Of a stretch of DNA of 33,267 nucleotides, positions 8,433 to 17,824 are shown piece after piece (positions within the stretch are counted from its first letter, which is position 1; the number at the start of each line of letters is the position of its first letter). The translations under genes and the position numbers were made by a program. The stretch is from Triparma columacea (Eukaryota; Sar; Bolidophyceae; Parmales; Triparmaceae). A model generated the notes under the pieces. That model had not been told where the DNA came from, made no database searches, and worked only from the letters and a program-made list of their open reading frames with translations. The DNA lies in the NCBI GenBank assembly GCA_030267965.1, contig BRYA01000532.1, forward strand, positions 6,200 to 39,466, written 5' to 3'.

Positions 8433-11400
8433 TCAGTTGAAGCCCATGTGCTTCAACTTAATGGCGACCGTCACTGACCCCTTGTCATCGTCCTTGATGG
8501 TACGCCCCATGATGCCAACATCGGATTCCCGACTCGGTGTCCTCACCCCTGCCCCCCTTCCCCCTTCCCTCGACCCTCCAAATCCTGTGTTTGGCCGAAT
8601 GTGCTTGGAAAGGATTTGGGACGGAAATTCGACCATCTTTCCTTTTCGCATCATCTTGCTCGGGCTCGTCTGCGGCCTGTCCACGGGCCTCCTTGCCTGC
8701 GTTTTGTGGAAATCCTTGTTCCTGGGGGCGATCTTCCAGTGCTTGCCCTCCGCTGGCCTCGGGTCGAAGAGAATCTTGTTCTGACGCTGCACCCAGTTGT
8801 CGTTCGGGAGGGAGACCCTCGATTTCGTGTGCTGCACCAAGGCAGTCTCAAATACCTGAAGACTTTCCATCATCCCGTCCCAGTGCTTATCGGCAATGTT
8901 GGACCCCGCCAGTTTCTCACCCAATTCTTCCTTCTCCTTGACGACACCAGCCTCGCCCTTCCTCATGCTATTCCTCATCAACTTCCGCTTCGCCCTCTCC
9001 TCATTTATCAACTCCTTCGCCTGGTCTCTGGTCCAAGACGTGACGCGGCGGACCTTTTTCAATGACGGGTTTTTGAGGAGGTTGCGATCTGAGGATTTTC
9101 CTCTTACGCTACCCCTGACGACCTTCTTCTCCAGGTGATGGAACTCTTTGTTTAGAAAATTCTCCTGGCTCGGATGCCGGTGGAGAACTTTGGTCGACGC
9201 CACCCTGCCCGGCATTGTATTCCTTTTAACCTCAGGAATCGGCTCATGCATAAGCATCTCGTGAAAGTCCTCCTCGTGGTGCTTGTGCTGGATGGTCTTG
9301 CGAACCTCAGGCTTGAACTTCCAGGGCTTCTTGGTCTGAATTGCAGGGTCGACACCCGGCTCGTTATAGTCCAATTTGCCGAGGAGGTTGCCGTCAAGGT
9401 CCCATATTTTGGCCATAAAGTCGTGAGAGGCAGTGACGACTCCGCTTGGATTGTTGACCAAGCTGATCTTGCTGATCATTTCCTCATGCGCCCTCCAAAA
9501 ATAATTGGGCGTCCTCATCTTAATGCGCCTCGGCTGACAAGACCTCGAGATCCTTCTGTAATGGGTGAGTTCATCACCCCCCACGACAGTATTCACAATC
9601 CTGTGAGGGTTGAAGGTAGCCCTCCTTTTGCTGCTTATCGGCCCCTCAGCGACAATGTCTTCGGTGACGACCCAAGCGTACACGAAGCCCTTGTCGTCAC
9701 TCGCAAAAATAATATGGTCGCCCCCCTCCTCGACCTCGCACAGGCAGAGGCTCGTCACAATGCCGGTAGGCTTGTTCTCGTGGAAAAAGTTGTCGTCCAC
9801 CCAGCTGCCACCCTCGCCAACGCTCCCCTCTGGCTGCACGCAAGTGGGCAGGAGGCTCACAGCGCACACGGCCTTGGGAACCTCCCAGATCTGAACCAAG
9901 CCCGTCGACAAGCTCCCTACAAGGTAAGGTTTTGGAGACATAAACTCTAGCGCACTGACGTCAAAACTCTCTCCGCTCTTGGCGTTTGGGTGAATACAGG
10001 TCCCCACCAGGGTGCACATTTCATAGTCCCATAGATTTATGTGGTGCTCGCCGTTCCCAGTGGTGGTTCCCGTGGCTATGAGGTTGAGATGGGTACTGAA
10101 GGCGCAGACGGACAGCTCAGCAAAAGATTGAGCCTCCTCCTTCCCCAGCATGTGATCCTTGAAGAGCGACATTCTCCGCCCAGTTCTGCCAACGTTATTA
10201 TTCTTGGAGAGCGAGGATCGCCGCTGGCTCATTCTTCGGCCTATCTCAGCAGCAGCTGCAACGAGGGCGAAAGAGGTTAGCTGGAGTCGAGTTTCTGTTT
10301 GTTCCGGGCGCGCACCCTCCTCCGCTTTGGGCTTCCCTGTTCTCACCTGTACTTCCCTTCTCATTCCCCTCCCCACGGAAAATACTCGACATGGACCCTC
10401 TCCTGGAGGTTCCGCCTCCGTGCTGCTGCGCTGTGTGCGACATGTGCGACATTTTGCGCATGGCCATCAGGGCCTTGATGTCTCCACCAACGAGTCGCGA
10501 AGCGCGCCTACTGTGGATGCCATCTTCAGGGTGGGAAGTCCCTACCTTCGCAGTTTGGTGATCTCCGATTGTACTAAGGGTCGCGTCCACCTCGATCGTG
10601 CGCATCAGGACAGATCTGGCCTGCCTTCCATTCTTTGCCACCTTGAAACCGTCGGCATCGACGTCGTCCGCCATGTGAAGCTTCCCATCGGCCCCGGTGG
10701 AAATGATGCACTTTTCCACAGGAGCGTAACCAAGGAACGTGACGGAGGTACCGTGGGGATCAATACATTTAAGGGTTTTGCCGCTCATGTAATTGACCAC
10801 CCTAACACTCCCAGTCTCATCTCCGACCAGCAATCTTCTCCCCGTGCCGTCGATCGCCACGGAAGTTATCTCGTTGTTGGTGGGTGTAGGCGTGTTCGAA
10901 TTGCCGTATATTTTGGACGATTCGTGCACTCGCACGAGGGACCCGCTAAATGCATCCCATATACATATGCGGTTTCCGGTTGCAGTGATAAAATTGTTGA
11001 AGGAGGGGTTGTAGATTGCGGTGATCAGGGGCTCGAAGACGTCGAGAACCTTGCGGTGGTAGAGGTACAATCTTGTCGAAGAAATGGCAAGCATACCAGG
11101 GAGCTTCTCTACCGGTTTCGGCGGGATGCAGGCCGACCCGGAGACAGTTCCGGTGAAGTTCGAGGGGGGAGGAAGGGTCTGGATCAGCTCGAAGGTATGC
11201 ATTGAGTAAATATTAACATTGCAGTGGACGTCCACGGTGACAACCTCAGCGTCGCTGTCGACCACATTTATCGAGGCAATCTGCGCCTCTGACTTCGAGG
11301 TCAGCCTCTTCTTGTCTTCATTCTGCATCCCGTAAACAGTGTGGGTGTCCCAGACAAAGACTTCGGCGGTGCTTTCGGAGGAAGCGACTCCTGCGGTGAA

Positions 11401-13070
11401 TATGACATCGAAGATTGGGGAGAATTCAACCAGCTTCACGCCTTCTTCGTGGGCATTGATTCGCCTCGTGATGAACTTTTCTGGGTGATCTGTCTCCATG
11501 TACGGTTTCCCCAGGTCCAAGAGAGCAATCTGACCGTCTATCGAGGCCACCACGAGAAAGTTGCACCCTTCCGTTGACTTGATCTCCTTAATAGCCGTAA
11601 TGCCCATGGTGTGAAACCGTATCTTTTTCGTCATTGACAGTGGGACCACTTGCTCCTTCATTTTCTTGGAGGCTTTCTTTTGGTTCGCAACAATGATCTG
11701 GGTCTTTTCTCTCACCCGGCGCTCCTCTTGCACCGCCTTGCGTTCCTTTATGTTTTTTTCCATCTTCAACCTCAGGTCAAGCAAACCCTTGAGAACTGGA
11801 GGGTCAGAGCGACGAGGCATCTCGAGCACCTCCTGCAGCGAGCAAAGCGACGAACGAAGCGAGCCGCGGAAAGGGTTTCATTCCGTGAGTCGATGAAGCT
11901 TGCGCGACGATTCGCATGCACGCTACACAACGAGGCTGTTCTCACCTTCTGGGCAATTATGGCATTAAACTTGTCCTCAATGGCAGTGCGATTTTGCTCG
12001 GACGGGAGAGTCAAATGGGTGGGGTCCAACGCTGACGAATGTTGAACCTCCTCGACGGGGACTCGATCGTCGTTGGTTGTTATCCGGGTGCAGAGTATCG
12101 CCCCGGAGTGCAAGGATCCTGAGAAGAGGACACTCTCTCGAGTGCTGGGAGGGGTCAGGTATTGTGGGTTAGAACGGGCTAAGCGACGACGGCGGACCTC
12201 GGACAAAACTCACCTGTACGCCAGCTGGTCGTGAGGGAAGTCGGTCTCGTAGCGGTTTGTCATGACTGCAAGGAACTGGGTCCCATCAGCTCTCTCCTCA
12301 GCCGTTGGAATGTCCCAGACCGAAATGTATCCCCCCGTGCGCGACCCATCAAGGACAGACGATGTGATGATGTTGTCTTCTCCATCAATGCAAATTGTGT
12401 TAAGGACGTTGTGCTGTTTGAAGGCGGTGTGGTGTCGAAGGGACATTGACGACCGAGGCATTTCGGTAGGGTAGTCGGGGGTTATTAGGAGCTCGACCCC
12501 TTCGTCATTCTGTTGGATCGTGGCGAGGCGGTCTATGGGAGACGAAAAATACGAGAGGTGCGTGAGGGGGCTATAGTAGCTATTCTTGTCTGGAAAGTTC
12601 ATGAAGTGGTACTTGGCTGAGTTGACAGATGGGCCTAGGTTCTTCGTGTCCTCCATAACATCCAACGACATAACGTATGACGAGAAGTCACTCCACTTTA
12701 TCAAATTTGCGCCCCTTGCATCTATCAGGTTGTATATGTCAATTATTTTCTTCAAGGTTGTCTCGTCCATGCGGGATGGTGAAGATAGTGGGGACAGTTT
12801 AGAAAAATTGAGGTCATCCACCCGTTTTGACGCTAGCGGAGAAGACATAGGAGAAAATGGAGAGGCAGATCGTGAAACAGAAGGGCTGGAAGAGGGAGTT
12901 TCCTTGTCCTGTGGGTCGAGGAGGTCCTGAATTAGCCGAACAAAGTCCCTCCTAGACACCCCTTGAGACGAAGAACCGAACTTTTTCTGCAAACGGTTCA
13001 CATCGATTTCAGCAAAGAGCGACAGTAGGCCCGTAGCGTGTTGTTTCGACTCCAGTTTGCTCGAGTCCAT
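8433..13070 (-). CDS. CFAP337: CFAP337/WDR49-like axonemal WD40 protein
   Basis: Four exons, 13070-12214, 12144-11946, 11832-10347 and 10255-8433, join in phase to 1454 residues; the introns are 69, 113 and 91 bp, all GT-AG. The N-terminus has an EF-hand-like helical region (LLSLFAEIDVNRLQKKF, SRRDFVRLIQDLL), a Ser-rich linker, and then two WD40 propellers spread over exons 1-4. Diagnostic CFAP337-type blocks include VAIDGTGRRLLVGDETGSV, an FxxxTATGNRICIWD blade, and FWRAHEEMISKI followed by a KIWDLDGNLLGKL blade. A charged basic tail of about 300 residues follows. Family members are cilia/flagella proteins near the base of radial spokes. An in-frame ATG at 13163 would add 31 residues but would overlap exon 1 of the divergent TPR gene, so 13070 is preferred. 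Assignment to CFAP337 rather than another WD40 ciliary protein is from recalled motif layout. Confidence 0.75.
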
Positions 13071-13116
13071 GTCCCCAAGGTTTTTTTGTGCCTGGAAATT
13101 AACAGCTCCTGAACGA
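13071..13116. promoter_or_regulatory. 46-bp gap between divergent start codons
   Basis: The CFAP337-like gene (minus) and the TPR gene (plus) have start codons only 46 bp apart. Either a shared bidirectional promoter drives both, with very short or overlapping 5' UTRs, or one start codon is further downstream than I placed it. No TATA box is visible; the interval contains a run of seven T at about 13081-13087. Confidence 0.35.
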
Positions 13117-14366
13117 ATGGCGGACCAGGAGGTTGACAGTAGCGTTGCGACCCAGGTGAGCATTTGGGACGGTATGGAGGGGGAAAAGTATGCCCCAGCT
13201 CGGCTCTATACGGCTCGGAGGTCCACTGAGGGTAAAAATATGTCGACCCACTCGAGCTCCCGCGCCTCTCCTAACTCCTCCCAATCTCCCCCCCTCTTCC
13301 CCAGCTCGCTGACGAGTTCCCCCAGATCGACACCCCCATTCGCATATCACCCCCCGAGACCCTCAACGCACCGTACCGCCAGCCACGTGCCAACAAGGAC
13401 ACAGTCATTAGGGCAACTGCCTTCAGCCCCGAGGCCTTCAGTGCCCGCCCTCTGTTCGCGGGGGCGCAGTCCCCTGAGCTGACGGCTGAGATTGCGAAAA
13501 CTAGGAGGCAGAACGAGGCATCGCGGCGCGAATATAGCGAGAACCACGCCGTTTACAAGACCCAAATCAGGGACTACACCACGCTGGCCTTTTCCATGAA
13601 GAGGGCGGGGAACACCGAGGCCGAGGCGGCCGCGTATTCCTGCGTAGGTGTCACGTACGACAATATGGGCAAGTACGAGGACGCGATAAAGGCCTACAAC
13701 AAGTTCTTAAAGCTTTCGAGGGAGTTTGACGACAAAGTGGGAGAGTGCCTCGCCTACAACTGCATGGGGATGTGCAAGATGAACTCCGCCACCCCCCCCA
13801 ACGAGTCCACACCCTACGACAGCGGCGTAGAGCTAACGGAGGAACAGAAAATCTACATCAATTCCGCTGTCAAGTACCACCAGATGCACCTCGACAGCTC
13901 TGACGACGGAGGAAAGTTCGTCGCCAACAGCAACCTGGGCCTATGCGTCGGGCTCCTCGGTGACTTCGCCACGGCTGCGAAGTACCACCAGGACGCGCTC
14001 CGGATAGCGATAAGGATGCAGAGCTTCACCGGACAATCTGTCGCAGTGGGAAATTTGGGGATGTTGAGCGTCAAACAGGGAGACTACACCACCGCCAAGG
14101 CCTGCATGCAGCAGCACCTCCAGCTCACCCAGTCGGTCAAGGACATCGACGGGGAGTGCAATGCTTGGATTTTGCTGGGAGAGGTGGCCTCTGCTACCTC
14201 GGACTTTGACGATGCGCTCAACAGCCTGTCGCAGGCCAGGAATGTTGCCGAGGCAAACAATATGCTTGGAATGTTAAAGAGGATTTCTTGCGCTATAGGA
14301 ATGGCCGAAGCAACCAGCAAGATGGACGCCCACTTTGCGGTTATCGCAGATCTGTCACACCACTAA
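13117..14366 (+). CDS. Tetratricopeptide-repeat protein
   Basis: A 39-bp first exon (13117-13155, MADQEVDSSVATQ) is joined in phase 0 to 13305-14366 across a 149-bp intron with donor CAG|GTGAGC, branch-like CTAAC at 13271-13275 and acceptor CCCCAG, giving 366 residues. The frame is open and protein-like for 97 codons before the first ATG of exon 2, which is why the short first exon is needed. At least five TPR helix pairs are visible between about residues 115 and 350, with the alternating W/L-G-Y-A-F-P-type positions (AYSCVGVTYDNMGKYEDAIKAY; NSNLGLCVGLLGDFATAAKYH; VGNLGMLSVKQGDYTTAK). The repeat style is that of GPSM2/Pins-like or ciliary TTC proteins. It is a scaffold by family; the partner is unknown. 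Divergence from the axonemal WD40 gene hints at a flagellar role. Confidence 0.85.
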
Positions 14367-14438
14367 TGGAGACAAGGAGGGAGGAGGGAGGTGTAAATTA
14401 CAGTGTTTGAAGAGGAATTGCCTATGTTTCAAATAATA

Positions 14439-15002
14439 CTATACAGCGCTGCTGTCAGTGCCGAAGATGAACCACCTCTTTGCCTGCTTGATCTGCTTCT
14501 CTGCCTTGCTGACCTTGACGATGAGTTTCTCTCTCGTCTTCCAATGGAGTGCAACCAGAGCCACGAAAGCCCCCACTCCAAGCACGAGCAGAAGGAACAT
14601 GAAGAGCGCATTTTCGACGCTCGAGAAGTTGGTGCGCTGGAAGCTTGCTAAACAGAGAAATATTACAGAGGCGACAGAGGGGAGAAGGAGGCTCACTGTA
14701 ATTTTCCTCGGGATCTTCGTGGAGGTCATGACAAAGAGGGAGACTTGGACGAGAGCCGTTGAGTATGTTAGGAGGGAGGATATATCTAATAATGCCACAG
14801 CACGGATTACAAAAGCTGCCATCGACAACGAGCACCATCCAATGATTGCTGCCAAGGGAGCTGTCTCTGCTGCATGGCTCGGATCAATTCCAAAGTCGAC
14901 GTCGTATGTCCGCCACTTGTAATTCGTAATAATAAAGAGAAGAAGGAGGATTACTGCGAGGATTCCACTGATTACGCAGCCAGTGATGGCGAAGGGGTCC
15001 AT
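14439..15002 (-). CDS. Small five-pass membrane protein of unknown function
   Basis: From ATG 15002 the frame gives 187 residues with hydrophobic helices at about 5-27, 49-71, 75-93, 102-120 and 131-153, followed by a basic amphipathic tail (KTREKLIVKVSKAEKQIKQAK) that would sit at the cytosolic face. The open frame extends upstream to 15200, but that extension is translated homopolymer and leader sequence, so the ATG directly before the first helix is chosen. I recognise no family. The gene converges on the TPR gene with 72 bp between stop codons and is divergent from the hydrolase gene. Confidence 0.65.
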   Translation of the reverse strand: MDPFAITGCVISGILAVILLLLFIITNYKWRTYDVDFGIDPSHAAETAPLAAIIGWCSLSMAAFVIRAVALLDISSLLTYSTALVQVSLFVMTSTKIPRKITVSLLLPSVASVIFLCLASFQRTNFSSVENALFMFLLLVLGVGAFVALVALHWKTREKLIVKVSKAEKQIKQAKRWFIFGTDSSAV

Positions 15003-15003
15003 T

Positions 15004-15035
15004 GGGGGGTGGGGGGGGGGGGTGGGGGGGGCGGG
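15004..15035 (+). other. G-quadruplex-capable G tracts next to a start codon
   Basis: Four G runs of 6, 12, 8 and 3 bases separated by single T, T and C lie directly upstream (in the minus-strand gene's sense) of ATG 15002. The minus-strand 5' UTR would be an almost pure C tract. Such a run on the plus strand could fold as a G-quadruplex; no function is claimed. Confidence 0.6.
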
Positions 15036-15194
15036 TGGAAGGATTTTTTTCTGATTTGGAAACGAGGGAAGTTTTTTTTGAGCAAACAACGTCGACTTTG
15101 TCGCGATCGCGCGTGCGATTATGCTAACGGTAGAATGGTGAAGTGAAGGACTAGGGAGTTTAACTCTCAAACAAATATCTTTCTTTTCTTCTGA

Positions 15195-16277
15195 ATGCAT
15201 TTTCGATCCTTCTCGCGGTCATTGTCATTATTTTCGCGAAATAAATGCCTTTCACGTAATCGGAAATTCGATTTTGCTCCCAATTTGGGTAACGTATATT
15301 CAAATCGTGCCTTTTCAGCAAAAGTCCCGTACAATATAGACTTTCAAGTCAAAGGATTGGATGCTAGAGTGCACAATCCCCACGAAGATGGAATACCCGT
15401 GATATTGATATGCGGATGGGCTGGTACGAAGGACGACTGGGGCGCGTTCCCCAAGCTAATCACTGGGAGACCAGTGATCACTTTCTCCCCGAGAGGGTTG
15501 GGCAATTCTACTTTTCCTGAACCGTACTCGCGTCCCGATGATATGATAACTTGCATGGCCGAGGACAGCATTGCAGTTTTAGAAGGTTTTAGAAGTGAAT
15601 TCGTTTTGGAAGGTTTTAGAAGTGAATTCGGTGTGCAACCCACCCCCCCCCCCAAATGCACTTCCTCTTTCTCCGTGATGGGCATTAGCATGGGTGGGAT
15701 GGTCGCGCAGAAGGTTGCACAGATGGGAGGTGATAATGTAAATAAGTTGATACTAGGGTGCACTTCGGCCGGTGGCTCTCGCGAGAATCCTCCTCGCTAC
15801 CCCCCCACTGACCGTGATTTCTTCTCCACCTTTGACGAGTTCAAGAACGATGGGTCTGACGCTGATAGGGAGCTCGCCAGAACCTTCCTGTCCAAGGTTT
15901 TAGGAGGGAAGCGAGAGGACTCGCCCCTTTCCATTAGCACAGCTCGCAAATTTCTCGATATATTTGTGGAGCGGTTTATAGAGAGTAGACTGAAGTACAA
16001 GAATGGGGGGAAAGATGGAATTTTGGCGCAGCTTCCAGCAGTTAAGCGGTATGACGGTACATCGGTCCTCCCGGATATACCAAAATCAAGTCAGACGTTG
16101 ATACTTCATGCACAGGACGACGATATCATCCCATGGGAGAATGCTTACGAGATGCTCGAATTGTTGGCGAACGATGAGAATGCCTCTGTACACCTCTTCG
16201 ATGATGGGGGACACTTCTTTTTCATCAGCAGGGCACATCAGACAGCCAAGATAATAAATGAATTTCTTGTGGTCTAA
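15195..16277 (+). CDS. Alpha/beta-hydrolase, probably organellar
   Basis: The intronless 360-residue product is an alpha/beta-hydrolase-fold enzyme. The catalytic set is visible: nucleophile elbow GISMGG with Ser165, an acidic residue in HAQDDDIIPW (Asp308-310), and His340 in DDGGHFFF; an oxyanion-side GWAGT motif follows the first core strand (VILICGWAGT). The first about 40 residues are rich in Arg and Ser with no acidic residue until the FD pair, a typical mitochondrial targeting pattern, and the core fold starts only near residue 48. Between the LxCMAEDSIAVLEG helix and the nucleophile strand there is a tandem nine-residue duplication (LEGFRSEFV type) and a Pro run, likely a recent expansion. 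Substrate is unknown; the TSAGG after the elbow resembles esterase/peroxidase-type hydrolases. Confidence 0.86.
   Translation: MHFRSFSRSLSLFSRNKCLSRNRKFDFAPNLGNVYSNRAFSAKVPYNIDFQVKGLDARVHNPHEDGIPVILICGWAGTKDDWGAFPKLITGRPVITFSPRGLGNSTFPEPYSRPDDMITCMAEDSIAVLEGFRSEFVLEGFRSEFGVQPTPPPKCTSSFSVMGISMGGMVAQKVAQMGGDNVNKLILGCTSAGGSRENPPRYPPTDRDFFSTFDEFKNDGSDADRELARTFLSKVLGGKREDSPLSISTARKFLDIFVERFIESRLKYKNGGKDGILAQLPAVKRYDGTSVLPDIPKSSQTLILHAQDDDIIPWENAYEMLELLANDENASVHLFDDGGHFFFISRAHQTAKIINEFLVV
15576..15629 (+). repeat. 27-bp tandem duplication inside the hydrolase gene
   Basis: Units 15576-15602 and 15603-15629 are 27 bp each and differ at one base (A versus G at the sixth position), so the encoded nine residues (VLEGFRSEF) are repeated exactly. 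The near identity indicates a recent event that kept the frame. It sits about 40 residues before the catalytic serine. Confidence 0.95.
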
Positions 16278-16297
16278 TCGCTTGATTTGAAAGCTTC

Positions 16298-17713
16298 TCA
16301 TCCTTTGCCATTCAAGTTGTTCATGATCGCCTCCCTGTACATTTCCTCCTCAATTACATTCCCTCCATCCCACCTCTTTAGTATCCCATCGGCTCTCCTC
16401 AACGTCCAAGCCTCCGCCGGCCCACCCCACAACCCGTATGAACACAGCCAACGCATGAAGTCCAAAAATGCAACCTCAAAGAGCTCCTGGAACTCCGCAC
16501 GAGTGAACAACTTCTTCTTCCCAGCCCCGCGCTTTAAGTTTTGATAATACCAATCTAGAAGTTCCGATTCCCTCTCCAACGCAGAAGGGTCCAAGGCAGA
16601 GGCGAAAAAGTAGGCGAGGTCCACGACAGGTAAAGCTGCTCCTGTCCACTGAAAGTCGTAGACGCTGTGACGAATAAGTGGAGGTCAGAATCTTTCGCAT
16701 GGTGCATGACGACTTCAATCACACTTCACTTCTCACCTAGCGCTGGATCCCTCCTCGCAAACCTCAGGCAGTGCGATGTTCTCGCCCTTGAGGTCGCCGT
16801 GTATTAACGTGAACCAGGCTGATGGATTATGCTCTCCCGACAGCCGCTCCCTCAACGCCCTAGCAGCCTTCTTCAGCCTTTTAGCCAAGTTCTCGACACC
16901 CACAAGGTCAGGATTCTCCTTGAGCACTCGCGCCTTGAGCTCATCGCTGTAAACCTTCTCCATAACTTTCACCATATCGGCCTTCCTATCTAAGCACCAG
17001 AACCCCCCGACGTCCCAAAGGCCTCGCAAAGCCTCCTCGGTTCTCCCAGGGGTTGGGAACTTTTGCCAACCCCTCCCAACTTCGCCAAGGAAAGATGAGT
17101 GGAAGTTGGCCATCCAGAGGAGCGAGGCCCTGGCTTGTCCGAAGTCCAAGTCGATCGCCGTTACAGGTCGGTCGATCGAAAGGTTGGAGAGGACCGATAC
17201 GAAGCGTGGCGATGTACCCAAATACTGGCAGACCGCGCTCCCCGTCCCCCCTCCTTTCCTCTTCTTCCCCTTCTCCTTCTGTATATGGGGGGGGTGATGC
17301 AAAGCGGAAAGGTTGGAGAGGACCGATACGAAGCGTGGCGATGTACCCAAATATTCGCAGCCAGCGCTCCCCGTCCTCACCTTCCCTTTCCGCTTTGCGT
17401 TGCCCCCCCCCATATCTGATGCAATGATACATGAGGGAATTTCAGCTCTCCCTCCGAGCCTCTGGGGGAAGCCGTTGTTGTAGAAGTCCTGCTCGACGAT
17501 ATAACTCTCAATTACATCAGAACGGAGGCTGGGAGCATCAGTTACCACCTTTGCAATGCAATTTTGGCTGCTTGTAGCATGAGTATCGGCGACTGTAAAG
17601 GAAAAAACTGTTCCAGCGCCTTTCCAAAGAGTGGCGATTGCGGTGGGGGTCGATGAGAGGATATAAGGCGCAATGATCCTCTCAAGCGTACGGGGGGTAG
17701 TCGTGTCAGTCAT
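16298..17713 (-). CDS. APH-fold phosphotransferase, ecdysteroid-kinase-like (CHK type)
   Basis: Exons 17713-16737 and 16664-16298 join in phase 2 across a 72-bp GT-AG intron to 447 residues. The kinase-like APH fold is recognised by the Brenner-type catalytic loop IHGDLKGENI (about 301-310) and the metal-binding VYDFQWTG just after the intron; this is the CHK/ecdysteroid kinase or choline-kinase-like pattern, in which a small-molecule hydroxyl is phosphorylated from ATP. FHSSFLG and WMANFH helices match the same family. The C-terminal helical region (LFTRAEFQELFEVAFLDFMRWL) is also typical. Residues about 113-179 hold a duplicated segment (YLGTSPRFVSVLSNLS twice, 43 residues apart), which may instead be partly spliced out: GTGAGG at 17380 and CAG at 17225 (or 17279) would remove 156 (or 102) bp in phase 0. 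It converges on the hydrolase gene with only 20 bp between stop codons. Confidence 0.77.
17178..17376 (-). repeat. Direct duplication (offset 129 bp) inside the phosphotransferase gene
   Basis: A 47-bp block is identical at 17178-17224 and 17307-17353, and similarity continues to about 17247 and 17376. The offset of 129 bp is 43 codons, so both copies are in frame and each codes YLGTSPRFVSVLSNLS. Perfect identity indicates a recent duplication. The C-terminal copy leads directly into the conserved remainder of the protein, so the N-terminal copy (higher coordinates) looks like the inserted one. Confidence 0.95.
17283..17415. repeat. Inverted repeat pair (about 30 bp arms) around the extra copy; introner-like
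   Basis: Arms at 17283-17312 and 17385-17415 are near-perfect reverse complements: ATAT, a run of 8 or 9 G, a four-base mismatched spacer, then GCAAAGCGGAAAGG. The 72 bp between them is the extra copy of the duplicated exon segment. A GTGAGG donor lies just inside one arm (17380) and a TATACAG acceptor just outside the other (17279). Short terminal inverted repeats with splice sites are the signature of introner elements (transposon-like intron makers) in other algae; here this is an inference. Confidence 0.7.
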
Positions 17714-17824
17714 TTTGATGATTTGTCACTTAGGCCAATATTATGGTAAAATCGCTCTATACAAAAATCAGTGTTTACGCCACTTTCCCAGTTCCCCCAC
17801 CTTTCCCCAACCCCTGTCTGTCGC

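Noticed and set aside
10159..11205. 348-codon plus-strand frame opposite the CFAP337-like gene
   Set aside because: It is the antisense of WD40 exons; the minus-strand reading has spliced, family-consistent blades.
12214..13163. Starting the CFAP337-like protein at ATG 13163
   Set aside because: This would overlap the first exon of the divergent TPR gene; the 31 added residues have no family match, and ATG 13070 directly precedes the helical domain.
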